DNA from: a virus
IMG/VR virus record: IMGVR_UViG_3300034012_000735
Location: 1 to 26,410 of that record
Strand: one strand, 5' to 3'
DNA: 26,410 nucleotides
The notes under the pieces were generated by a model. It ran no database searches and was not told the DNA's origin. It was given only the letters and a program-made list of their open reading frames with translations. Positions 18,694 through 23,760 of the stretch are shown here, piece by piece. The position numbers and the translations under genes are program-made. Each line of letters opens with the position of its first letter. Position 1 is the first letter of the stretch.

Positions 18694-18883
18694 AGCCTTT
18701 CTTTCTCATTCGTTTCTTTCTTTCTTTCATCATCTCTTCGGCGAGGTTAAAACTTGCCCATGCAAGATCATCAAAAGGCGTTTCCAAGATAGCAAAGCGA
18801 ACCATAGCAAAGGCTGCGTACCAATCTAGCATGGTGAGTTCAGGCTCGGCTTCCTCTTTAACGAGTGACTCAACGCCTTTCAT
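18686..18883 (-). CDS. Hypothetical small helical phage protein
   Basis: Starting at ATG 18883, this gives a 65-residue protein (MKGVESLVKEEAEPELTMLD...). A longer open frame reaches 19030 but would run through most of the next gene. The shorter start has GGTGAG upstream and a 14-base overlap with the neighbouring gene's end, typical of this operon. The product is mostly helical, with an aromatic segment DWYAAFAMVRFAIL and a very basic tail (MMKERKKRMRKKGFE) suggesting nucleic-acid or protein contact. No family is recognised. Confidence 0.55.
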   Translation of the reverse strand: MKGVESLVKEEAEPELTMLDWYAAFAMVRFAILETPFDDLAWASFNLAEEMMKERKKRMRKKGFE

Positions 18884-19121
18884 GATGCTCACCGTGGGCG
18901 AAGATGTTTCTCCAGTAAGCCCATTTCTTTTGGTATGCCGGATCTTCTGACGGCGGGATCCATGTTGGCGGAACCCACGGCCATTCGCCTTCTTCTTGCG
19001 GGATGGGTTCTGGTTCGCTAATTTTTCCATAGAGATCGATCTTCACTACATGCGTCGGGGCTTTTTGTTTCTTCCAAATTTCCATTGCGTTTGCGCCGGA
19101 TTTCCATATGCGTTCGTTCAT
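18870..19121 (-). CDS. Hypothetical Trp/Pro-rich small protein
   Basis: An 83-residue product starting at ATG 19121 in an ATGA overlap with the ribbon-helix-helix gene. It begins MNERIWKSGANAMEIWKKQ, then has an acidic Pro/Trp segment (EEGEWPWVPPTWIPPSEDPA) and ends in a basic, His-rich tail. It has no hydrophobic helix and no catalytic motif that I can see. It is supported as a gene by the tight overlap with both neighbours. Function unknown. Confidence 0.6.
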   Translation of the reverse strand: MNERIWKSGANAMEIWKKQKAPTHVVKIDLYGKISEPEPIPQEEGEWPWVPPTWIPPSEDPAYQKKWAYWRNIFAHGEHHERR

Positions 19122-19423
19122 TTCTTTTTCCTATTCGGACGTTGGTGGATGATCATCGTGATCAAGATCTCTTCGAGATAGCAGGCAATCGTTTCTCCTT
19201 GATAACCGAGGCGGCTACACAACTCATCGTCATGGACTGCACTAATTACATCTCTAATGGCTTTGTTGTATCCGGCATTGAATTCATCATTGCCCTCGAT
19301 CATCATCGTGATGGCATCACGTACTAAGGCCGTAGCCTTTCTGTCCTGCGCGGCTTCCTTCAGCTTTAAATAAATATCCTCTCTCAGATGGACTGAGTAG
19401 GGGATGAGACGTTTGCTTTCCAT
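19118..19423 (-). CDS. Ribbon-helix-helix DNA-binding protein candidate
   Basis: A 101-residue protein from ATG 19423 with AGGAA eight bases upstream. The first 45 residues fit a ribbon-helix-helix (MetJ/Arc) fold: a beta strand with alternating residues (LIPYSVHL), a first helix (REDIYLKLKEAAQDR) and a second helix (ALVRDAITMMI). The C-terminal half is helical and acidic and may mediate oligomerisation; the tail is basic (RPNRKKK). Such proteins usually repress phage promoters as dimers, so it is one of several in-window candidates to bind the palindromes around 22885-22955. It overlaps the upstream gene by 40 bases and the downstream one by ATGA. Confidence 0.6.
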   Translation of the reverse strand: MESKRLIPYSVHLREDIYLKLKEAAQDRKATALVRDAITMMIEGNDEFNAGYNKAIRDVISAVHDDELCSRLGYQGETIACYLEEILITMIIHQRPNRKKK

Positions 19424-19824
19424 GAATTAAATTCCTGTTCGATATTGAATAGACGTTTAGCCGCGGCTGGTTTGTTCTTGAGTTCAGACCGGGATGTAAT
19501 CTCGAGGGTTTCTTTCAGCCAATCAGTAGCGGCGCTTTCTGATTCCTCGAAGATGTTTCCTGTATCCACGAGGAACTTTGCAAACGCCGGATCTTTACAG
19601 ATCATGGCTGAGGCTCTGACGGGATCGCGTCCATACTCACGCTCCCTAACCATCGGGGTTTCATCACTATTCAGTCTGACCATCACCACTTGATATCTCG
19701 CCCCGACAAAGTCCCTCAGAATCTCATCAGGGATTTCGTCAGGGTGGATACAAAGGGTTAGGACATAACCCGTCTTATCCTGTTTTATAGCCACCTTAGC
19801 GGCTTCAAATTGTGAGGTCTTCAT
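19384..19824 (-). CDS. Conserved phage protein of unknown function, recombination operon
   Basis: A 146-residue protein starting at ATG 19824. The first 90 residues look like a compact alpha/beta domain: 'GYVLTLCIHPDEIPDEIL', then 'VGARYQVVMVRLNSDETPM' with alternating hydrophobics. A helical part with many acidic and basic residues follows. The 'IHPDEIP..ILRDFVGARY' pattern is one I associate with small phage proteins near SSB and annealing genes, without known function. It starts two bases after the HNH gene's stop, with no clear Shine-Dalgarno before its ATG. Its translation may therefore depend on ribosomes finishing the upstream gene, which before the HNH insertion would have been ssb. 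Confidence 0.6.
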   Translation of the reverse strand: MKTSQFEAAKVAIKQDKTGYVLTLCIHPDEIPDEILRDFVGARYQVVMVRLNSDETPMVREREYGRDPVRASAMICKDPAFAKFLVDTGNIFEESESAATDWLKETLEITSRSELKNKPAAAKRLFNIEQEFNSWKANVSSPTQSI

Positions 19825-19826
19825 GC

Positions 19827-20300
19827 TTATTCATAAACGGCAGTGTTGTCGCGGTGCCATTTTTTGTGGCATGAAATGCACAACCACCGTATATCAAGTG
19901 GTTTTGTATAATCATCGTGATGTCCTTCAATGTTAGAAGTTGAACCACATACAGAACATGCAGACGCAGGAAAAAGTTTTCCATCCCTTATGTGGTTACT
20001 AGTAATAATGTGTGCAGCCCTTTTTAATGGAAAACGTTGCTTATAAGCTTTCATGGCTTTTTGTTTGGCTATACGCCCTTTTTCGGTTTTTTGATATTCC
20101 TTTTGTGAGGCAATGCGATGAGGAAGCTTTGCTCTTTTTTTGTCGTGTTCTTTAATACGATCAATGTTTAAAAGACGATGTTTTGAAATACGTTGTTTTA
20201 CGCAATCAATACATTTATTTAAGTATCCGTCTCGCATAGCCGCATGTTTGTAAAAAAAATCCAAAGGTTTCTCTAATAGACAATTTCGACATACTTTCAT
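19827..20300 (-). CDS. HNH endonuclease, probable free-standing homing-type selfish gene
   Basis: A 157-residue protein from ATG 20300 with AAGGTGA just upstream. The N-terminus has a four-cysteine finger (CRNC and CIDC) followed by a very basic helical middle rich in Lys/Arg. The C-terminus is a classic HNH module: CSVCGSTSNIEGHHDDYTKP, then WLCISCHKKWH. This layout is typical of small phage HNH endonucleases that nick or cut DNA and spread as free-standing genes. The coding sequence looks clearly more A/T-rich than its neighbours (long a/t runs, aaa-rich Lys codons). It splits an otherwise ATGA-coupled operon between ssb and the next gene, consistent with later insertion. Confidence 0.88.
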   Translation of the reverse strand: MKVCRNCLLEKPLDFFYKHAAMRDGYLNKCIDCVKQRISKHRLLNIDRIKEHDKKRAKLPHRIASQKEYQKTEKGRIAKQKAMKAYKQRFPLKRAAHIITSNHIRDGKLFPASACSVCGSTSNIEGHHDDYTKPLDIRWLCISCHKKWHRDNTAVYE

Positions 20301-20313
20301 AAAATCACCTTAA

Positions 20314-20338
20314 AATGGTATGCCAGAAGTATACCATT
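20314..20338 (-). terminator. Hairpin between ssb and the HNH gene (weak terminator or operator)
   Basis: A perfect 8-bp inverted repeat, aatggtat at 20314-20321 and ataccatt at 20331-20338, with a 9-base loop, begins right after the ssb stop codon. On the - strand the stem ends in a short T run (ATTTT) before the HNH ribosome-binding site. It could weaken transcription into the HNH gene, stabilise the ssb message, or be an operator. The T tract is too short for a strong intrinsic terminator. Confidence 0.5.
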
Positions 20339-20716
20339 CTAAAACGGCAAATCGTCCTCATCGTCTTGTTTAATCGTAGGCTTTTCAGGACGGCCTGCTT
20401 CCTTGTTACCGCCGAGCATGGTCATGGCAGAACAAGAAATCTCAACAGTGGTCTTCTCGTTGCCTTCTTTGTCGGTGTACTTGCCGTACTTAATTGATCC
20501 TTCGACATAGAGTTGAACGCCTTTCTTGACGTATTCAGAGACGATCTCAGCAAGCTTTCCAAAGAAGACAAGGCGATGCCATTGTGTTTCTTCCTGGCCT
20601 TTGACCTTAGTGGATGTAGCAAGGGATACGTTGGCTATTGCCATGCCATCCCCGGTGTATCGCACGATAGGATCTTGCCCTACCCGACCAATAAGGATTA
20701 CGCGATTAACACTCAT
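20339..20716 (-). CDS. ssb: Single-stranded DNA-binding protein
   Basis: A 125-residue OB-fold SSB. The start (MSVNRVILIGRVGQDPIVRY), the central 'TQWHRLVFFGKLAEIVSEYVKKG' and 'VEGSIKYGKYTDKEGNEK' match bacterial/phage SSB strands closely. The acidic C-terminal tip ends DDEDDLPF, the peptide that recruits partner enzymes to ssDNA. A strong AAAGGAG lies eight bases before ATG 20716, which is also part of the ATGA overlap with the annealing-protein gene. It coats ssDNA during phage replication and annealing. Length is shorter than chromosomal SSB because the linker is short, as usual for phages. Confidence 0.96.
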   Translation of the reverse strand: MSVNRVILIGRVGQDPIVRYTGDGMAIANVSLATSTKVKGQEETQWHRLVFFGKLAEIVSEYVKKGVQLYVEGSIKYGKYTDKEGNEKTTVEISCSAMTMLGGNKEAGRPEKPTIKQDDEDDLPF

Positions 20717-21411
20717 ACTTCTTCTCCTTTAAGTTTGTTTTGTTTGTCTACGAAGTGCTTCATCAGGTCTTTGTAGTTAGGCTCATCAAGGGTCTTGAGC
20801 TGATCAAAGATATTCCTGTTGACCTTGAATAACTCTTTGACTTCGTCCGGTGTTTTGCAAAATGCAAGGCCGGTCAGGGTGGCTTGAGCGACCTTCTCTG
20901 CCCAATCACCGAGGTTGGCATCGGGTGTGATGTCTACCTTGATCTGCCAGTCTTTGTTCTGCCCTTCGATGTGAGCCGGAGGTTTAGCGAGTGTCTTGGG
21001 TTCAGGCTTAGGCTCTGGCTTTTTAACCTCTTCCTTGCGTTTACTTGCGGCGTTGGCATCATCATCTTCAGGAGCGATGCCGCACGCAGCCATGAGGCTA
21101 TAGCGGCGCGCATAGGTCAGTGCTGAACCATATCCTTGAGGATCATGTTTAGCCGCGGGGACATGAAGCCTGCCGTTGCTTAAGGTCTCGCCTGACTCAT
21201 GGATGAAGATGGTCTCAACGATCACACCGTTATCGCAGTCGTGTGTGTTTTGAATCATGGCGATACCGTTGTCGTTCAATGCATCGATCACGGCTTCAAC
21301 GCAGGCAGATAGGTCAGCGTACTTCGTTCTGAAGTGAGGATTCGTTGAAGACTTCAGCGCAGGACCGAAGGCCTTCTGTGCTTTAACGAATGATTGGGCG
21401 ATCTGTTTCAT
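20713..21411 (-). CDS. erf: ERF-family single-strand annealing recombinase
   Basis: A 232-residue protein with the ERF signature: 'FGPALKSSTNPHFRTKYADL', 'VIDALNDNGIAMIQ' and 'DPQGYGSALTYARRYSLMAACGI', followed by acidic DDDANAA, a Lys/Pro-rich linker (EEVKKPEPKPEPKTLAKPP) and a helical C-terminus. ERF proteins anneal complementary ssDNA and promote recombination or genome circularisation in phages such as P22. AAGGA lies seven bases before ATG 21411. It overlaps ssb by ATGA and sits downstream of a RecB/Cas4-like nuclease, giving a resection-annealing-SSB set. Confidence 0.93.
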   Translation of the reverse strand: MKQIAQSFVKAQKAFGPALKSSTNPHFRTKYADLSACVEAVIDALNDNGIAMIQNTHDCDNGVIVETIFIHESGETLSNGRLHVPAAKHDPQGYGSALTYARRYSLMAACGIAPEDDDANAASKRKEEVKKPEPKPEPKTLAKPPAHIEGQNKDWQIKVDITPDANLGDWAEKVAQATLTGLAFCKTPDEVKELFKVNRNIFDQLKTLDEPNYKDLMKHFVDKQNKLKGEEV

Positions 21412-21502
21412 TAGGATTCCTTAGTACATGTTCGATTTGATCGATGAGTTGGCGTATGTCCTGTAAAGCCCACAGGATCCAGGCTATGTCTTCATGTTTC
21501 AT
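21383..21502 (-). CDS. Overlapping 39-residue ORF upstream of erf
   Basis: The apparent gap between erf and the next gene holds a 39-residue frame beginning at ATG 21502 in an ATGA overlap with the upstream gene's stop and ending at TAA 21383-21385, 29 bases inside erf. It starts MKHEDIAWILWALQDIRQLI and looks like a single amphipathic helix with a polar C-terminal tail. ATGA coupling is the rule in this operon, so the frame is credible, but it is short and matches no family I know. Confidence 0.45.
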   Translation of the reverse strand: MKHEDIAWILWALQDIRQLIDQIEHVLRNPNETDRPIIR

Positions 21503-21759
21503 TTCTTTGCCTTGGGTCCAGGTTTGCCGCGAGGTGTGCCGTCTTTACGAAAACCGTACCGGGCTTCAACTTTTTTAACTCGCGGCATTGATGGTTCTTC
21601 TTTTGCTACTGGTTGGCTCATCTGTTTTTGATTGGCAAGGTCTTCGTTCCTTGCCGTGTTCTGGAGGCGAACAATTAAGTGATTAACCTCAGCCCAAGGT
21701 AAAACCATCAGACCGCGGAATACCAATTCAAGTTCTTTGTTGCCTAAAAAAACGTTCAT
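21499..21759 (-). CDS. Small protein with AT-hook-like basic tail
   Basis: An 86-residue protein from ATG 21759 with AGGAG upstream and ATGA overlap with the nuclease gene. Residues 1-45 look helical (LELVFRGLMVLPWAEVNHLI). The tail RYGFRKDGTPRGKPGPKAKK is Gly/Pro/Lys-rich and resembles an AT-hook-like or histone-like DNA-binding tail. It may assist the recombination proteins around it on DNA, inferred from charge and position. No family assigned. Confidence 0.6.
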   Translation of the reverse strand: MNVFLGNKELELVFRGLMVLPWAEVNHLIVRLQNTARNEDLANQKQMSQPVAKEEPSMPRVKKVEARYGFRKDGTPRGKPGPKAKK

Positions 21760-22634
21760 GTTTTCTCCTGATAACGTTTGTATTGATTACAAAAACCGGC
21801 GACTTGGCAGTACGAAACGCACCGCACACGTTCGCCTTCTCTAACCTCCACGGTGTAACCCTTGGAGTCCTTCAAAGAAGCCAACGCTTGATTAGCTTCT
21901 TCTAAAGTTGCGTGTACTGACTTAGCCCGAACGTTGCCGGTCTTGATCAGCGCGTACCTTGTAGGCCTCTCCCACATTTCCTCAGACGAACACTCTGGCA
22001 TCTCATCGTCCAACTGAAGTGAGAAGTAAGCCTCGTTGTGTTTAGAGATCCTTGCTTTGACATAGGCCTCCCGAGCCTCTGAAGGCCATAGAGGGATCTC
22101 AACCACGGCGACAGGGGATTGTGGGTAGCCTTCCTTTGTTTGCGCCTCACGGGCCGTCCAATCCCTTACGATGGCTATGATCTGGGCAGACTTAACTTTG
22201 ACGTTCTTGGATCGCTCGATAAGCCATGCGTAAACGTTGAGTTGGTTATGCCAGTCTTGCTTCTCGTTCATGACCGACCAAGCTCCGGTGACCTTGTAGT
22301 CAGAGATCACGATGCCGTCTTCGTAGACTTCTTGAAGATCCATCTGGCCTGAGATCGTCCATCCATCGAGTTTGGTGTAGAGGCGTTCCTCAATGATGTG
22401 ATGTGAGTCTTTGCCATGCTCGAGGACTTTGTGGACGGCAGAGCCGAACAGTTGCCAGACCATCTCAGAAGCATCCTGTTCTAACTCTTCCCAATGCTTA
22501 TGTCTAAGACTCACAATCTGTGGTGAGTTCAATAGTTCTGTGACTGAAACGTGAGAGTCTCCTTTGTTGTAGGTCGGTCTATGGATGACGTTGATAAACG
22601 TCTGCGGCAGATTGAATTTGTTTGTAAGTTTCAT
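21756..22634 (-). CDS. PD-(D/E)XK exonuclease, RecB/Cas4-like
   Basis: A 292-residue nuclease. N-terminal helix motif GSAVHKVLEHG supplies His68; GQMDLQEV supplies Asp99; VISDYKVT supplies Asp112 and Lys114. Together these make the RecB/Cas4-type PD-(D/E)XK site. 'WHNQLNVYAWLIER' matches the QxxxY helix typical of this group. Four cysteines (Cys215 in PECSSEEMW, and Cys272, Cys276, Cys282 in RCVSYCQVAGFCNQY) could bind a [4Fe-4S] cluster as in Cas4 and AddB. The likely role is resecting phage DNA ends to give ssDNA for ERF and SSB encoded downstream. No cas1/cas2 or array is present, so this is a phage recombination nuclease, not a CRISPR adaptation gene. Confidence 0.88.
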   Translation of the reverse strand: MKLTNKFNLPQTFINVIHRPTYNKGDSHVSVTELLNSPQIVSLRHKHWEELEQDASEMVWQLFGSAVHKVLEHGKDSHHIIEERLYTKLDGWTISGQMDLQEVYEDGIVISDYKVTGAWSVMNEKQDWHNQLNVYAWLIERSKNVKVKSAQIIAIVRDWTAREAQTKEGYPQSPVAVVEIPLWPSEAREAYVKARISKHNEAYFSLQLDDEMPECSSEEMWERPTRYALIKTGNVRAKSVHATLEEANQALASLKDSKGYTVEVREGERVRCVSYCQVAGFCNQYKRYQEKT

Positions 22635-22858
22635 GTCAGATGATTCAGTGCAATAACAAAATCCATATGTTCTTTGGTCAGTTTCTTGTACTCGTCATAG
22701 ACCTCCAAAAGCTGAAGGTGGTAGTACATCGCCGTGTCATAGTCACCTCGATGCTCATAGAAAAAAAAGAGATCAAGGTTGTTGGCTACCTCACCAAGGT
22801 GCCAGGAGAAATTCCTAGCGCGTCCTATCTGTCGCCGAAGCATTTCATCTCGTGTCAT
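22631..22858 (-). CDS. Hypothetical small helical protein, first gene of the recombination operon
   Basis: A 75-residue protein from ATG 22858, preceded by a strong AGGAGAG and about 20 bases downstream of the predicted start point of the leftward promoter. It is helical, with Arg-rich MLRRQIGRARN at the N-terminus, an aromatic patch (LDLFFFYEHRGDYDTAMYYH) and an acidic/basic C-terminus. It ends in ATGA overlap with the nuclease gene. No family recognised. As the leading gene it would be made first and in quantity. Confidence 0.6.
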   Translation of the reverse strand: MTRDEMLRRQIGRARNFSWHLGEVANNLDLFFFYEHRGDYDTAMYYHLQLLEVYDEYKKLTKEHMDFVIALNHLT

Positions 22859-22884
22859 GTTCTCTCCTATCTGCTAGTTGTGTG

Positions 22885-22903
22885 TGCAATATAACAGGTA
22901 TAT
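22885..22903. promoter_or_regulatory. Operator candidate: 19-bp inverted repeat over the leftward -10
   Basis: The sequence caatata-acagg-tatattg is a perfect 7-bp inverted repeat with a 5-base centre. It includes the whole -10 element of the leftward promoter, so a dimeric repressor bound here would block it. In-window candidates to bind are the XRE-like protein (24793-24996) and the ribbon-helix-helix protein (19118-19423). Confidence 0.6.
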
Positions 22904-22915
22904 TGGGAACGTGTC
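22886..22915 (-). promoter_or_regulatory. Leftward sigma70-type promoter for the recombination operon
   Basis: On the - strand a consensus TTGACA (22910-22915) is followed after 18 bases by TATATT (22886-22891). The start point should fall near 22879, leaving a leader of about 20 bases that contains AGGAG before ATG 22858. This is the best promoter I can see in the window. Confidence 0.75.
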
Positions 22916-22929
22916 AACCAGATGCATGT

Positions 22930-22955
22930 AAACTCTATAAATATTTATGGAGTTT
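22930..22955. promoter_or_regulatory. 26-bp palindrome across the start region of the rightward nuclease gene
   Basis: The arms aaactctataaat and atttatggagttt are inverted repeats matching at 12 of 13 positions, directly abutting. It contains a TATAAA (22936-22941), which could be a rightward -10, and the GGAG ribosome-binding site of the gene starting at 22957. It could be an operator, or in RNA a hairpin that hides the ribosome-binding site. No good rightward -35 was found. Confidence 0.6.
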
Positions 22956-22956
22956 T

Positions 22957-23244
22957 ATGCGTCGCGCAGCAAGAGTTGATGCAAATCAAGGACTTATCGT
23001 TCAGGCTCTTCGGGCCTGCGGGGCGACTGTCCGAGTCATTTCCCAGGGGGATGGAATACCAGATCTACTCGTTGGCTACCGCGGCCATACGATTTTGATG
23101 GAAGTGAAGGACGGGGATAAGACGCCGTCGCAGCGCAAGCTCACCGAGGCGGAACAAAACTTCTTCGATACGTGGACCGGTGGGAAATTATTGATTGTGA
23201 ACAGTGTCGATGAGGCGCTTGCTGTACTGAAGGAATGCAGATAG
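22957..23244 (+). CDS. Small VRR-NUC-like PD-(D/E)XK nuclease
   Basis: The frame is open from 22852, but the start is placed at ATG 22957, four bases after GGAG; the upstream stretch crosses the divergent promoter region and does not look like protein. The 95-residue product begins MRRAARVDANQGLIVQALRA and has the compact nuclease core 'GDGIPDLLVGYRGHTILMEV' followed by KDG, with PD and ExK residues (Asp in IPD, Glu and Lys in MEVKDG), then 'TEAEQNFFDTWTGGKLLIV'. This matches small phage VRR-NUC proteins, thought to cut branched or structured DNA. It is the only protein gene of its island on the + strand and is followed by a strong terminator and the structured RNA. Confidence 0.85.
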   Translation: MRRAARVDANQGLIVQALRACGATVRVISQGDGIPDLLVGYRGHTILMEVKDGDKTPSQRKLTEAEQNFFDTWTGGKLLIVNSVDEALAVLKECR

Positions 23245-23274
23245 GATGAGGGCTGTAGTCCATGTTGTCTCCTC

Positions 23275-23290
23275 TGTTGGCTTCCCAACA
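23275..23290 (+). other. Short hairpin before the terminator
   Basis: A 6-bp stem with a 4-base loop: tgttgg (23275-23280), cttc, ccaaca (23285-23290), followed by TTT. It lies 30 bases after the nuclease stop and just before the main terminator. It may add to termination or to 3'-end stability. Confidence 0.45.
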
Positions 23291-23293
23291 TTT

Positions 23294-23320
23294 GCCCCTT
23301 GCAATAAGGGGCATTTTTTT
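23294..23320 (+). terminator. Strong intrinsic terminator of the VRR-NUC gene
   Basis: A 7-bp G/C-rich stem, gcccctt (23294-23300) and aaggggc (23306-23312), with a 5-base loop gcaat and a run of seven T at 23314-23320. The T tract exists only on the + strand, so it acts on rightward transcripts. It insulates the nuclease gene from the RNA that starts right after it. Confidence 0.88.
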
Positions 23321-23328
23321 GGTATATT
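23299..23328 (+). promoter_or_regulatory. Rightward promoter of the structured RNA, embedded in the terminator
   Basis: TTGCAA (23299-23304) lies 18 bases before TATATT (23323-23328). The -35 is inside the terminator's loop and stem, and the T run fills the spacer. The predicted start at about 23334-23336 coincides with the first base of the RNA's closing stem (23336, or 23333 with the bulged extension). That agreement supports the call. Confidence 0.6.
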
Positions 23329-23332
23329 CTGC

Positions 23333-23755
23333 GCCGTCGGATTGGCACTCCGGTGAAGCGAACGTAGGAACAAACCCCAGATGTTTTAGGTTGGGGCGTT
23401 GTAGATGATGCGCGTTTTCCCTTCGGGGGAAATCCTACATTCGCAAACGCCTGAGTCTGCCTCCGCCAGAGGTAACGCTCCAACCTAAGTCTTCTGGGGT
23501 TTTGCTTTTGGTGCCGACCGGACTCCATCCGATAGCAAGGTCTAAACCGGACGCGTGGAAGAATAGGTAGTCGGTATGCCAGGGTAACCTGAGCCGGTGC
23601 AAATCCGCCAATCCGACAGGCTCGCCGTAGTCCCAAGCCTGGGGGTGTAGGAGATAACCCGTCCTACACATGGGGCTTCCCGTAAGGGGGTGATGAAGAT
23701 CACCGAAGGCATCCTCCCTTTACCCGTATGGGGTAGGGGGAGCCTTTGGGTGATA
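23333..23755 (+). ncRNA. Candidate large structured non-coding RNA of unknown family
   Basis: No credible gene covers this stretch; the only long frame is an Arg-rich antisense one. Read on the + strand, a closing stem pairs 23336-23346 with 23607-23617 (11 of 11), extended by 23333-23335 with 23619-23621 past a bulged A. Inside, 23372-23381 pairs with 23493-23502 (10 bp) and 23385-23394 with 23480-23489 (10 bp, one G-U), across a 3x3 internal loop. Further helices are 23395-23400 with 23446-23451, a UUCG-capped hairpin at 23415-23432, 23460-23463 with 23469-23472, and a GUAA-capped hairpin at 23580-23591. Positions 23358-23368 match 23434-23444 at 10 of 11, a possible pseudoknot. The 3' domain (23635-23755) has four more tiled hairpins, one GUAA-capped. 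The 3' end is uncertain. It matches no RNA family I can recall. Confidence 0.7.
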
Positions 23756-23760
23756 AATAG

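Noticed and set aside
21756-22634. Phage-borne CRISPR adaptation module based on the Cas4-like protein
   Set aside because: No cas1, cas2 or repeat array is present; the neighbours are ERF and SSB, so a recombination nuclease is the simpler reading.
22852-22956. N-terminal extension of the VRR-NUC-like protein to ATG 22852
   Set aside because: The added 35 residues are Cys/Ser-rich with no family likeness and would overlap the divergent promoter and operator; ATG 22957 has GGAG at the right distance.
23076-23636. 186-aa - strand ORF across the nuclease gene and the RNA
   Set aside because: It is Arg/Ser-rich low-quality protein, antisense to a clear nuclease gene, has no ribosome-binding site, and arises from the G/C-rich stems of the RNA.
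23580-23640. Cobalamin riboswitch
   Set aside because: The piece ccggtgcaaatcc recalls the cobalamin-riboswitch core, but the B12-box and the downstream conserved segments are missing and no B12-related gene follows. Treated as chance similarity.
23333-23755. Group I intron, RNase P RNA, tmRNA or hammerhead
   Set aside because: No split gene flanks it, no group I core elements, no RNase P conserved boxes and no tmRNA tRNA-like ends are visible. The TGATGA at 23691-23696 lacks the C and the GAAA arrangement of a hammerhead core.
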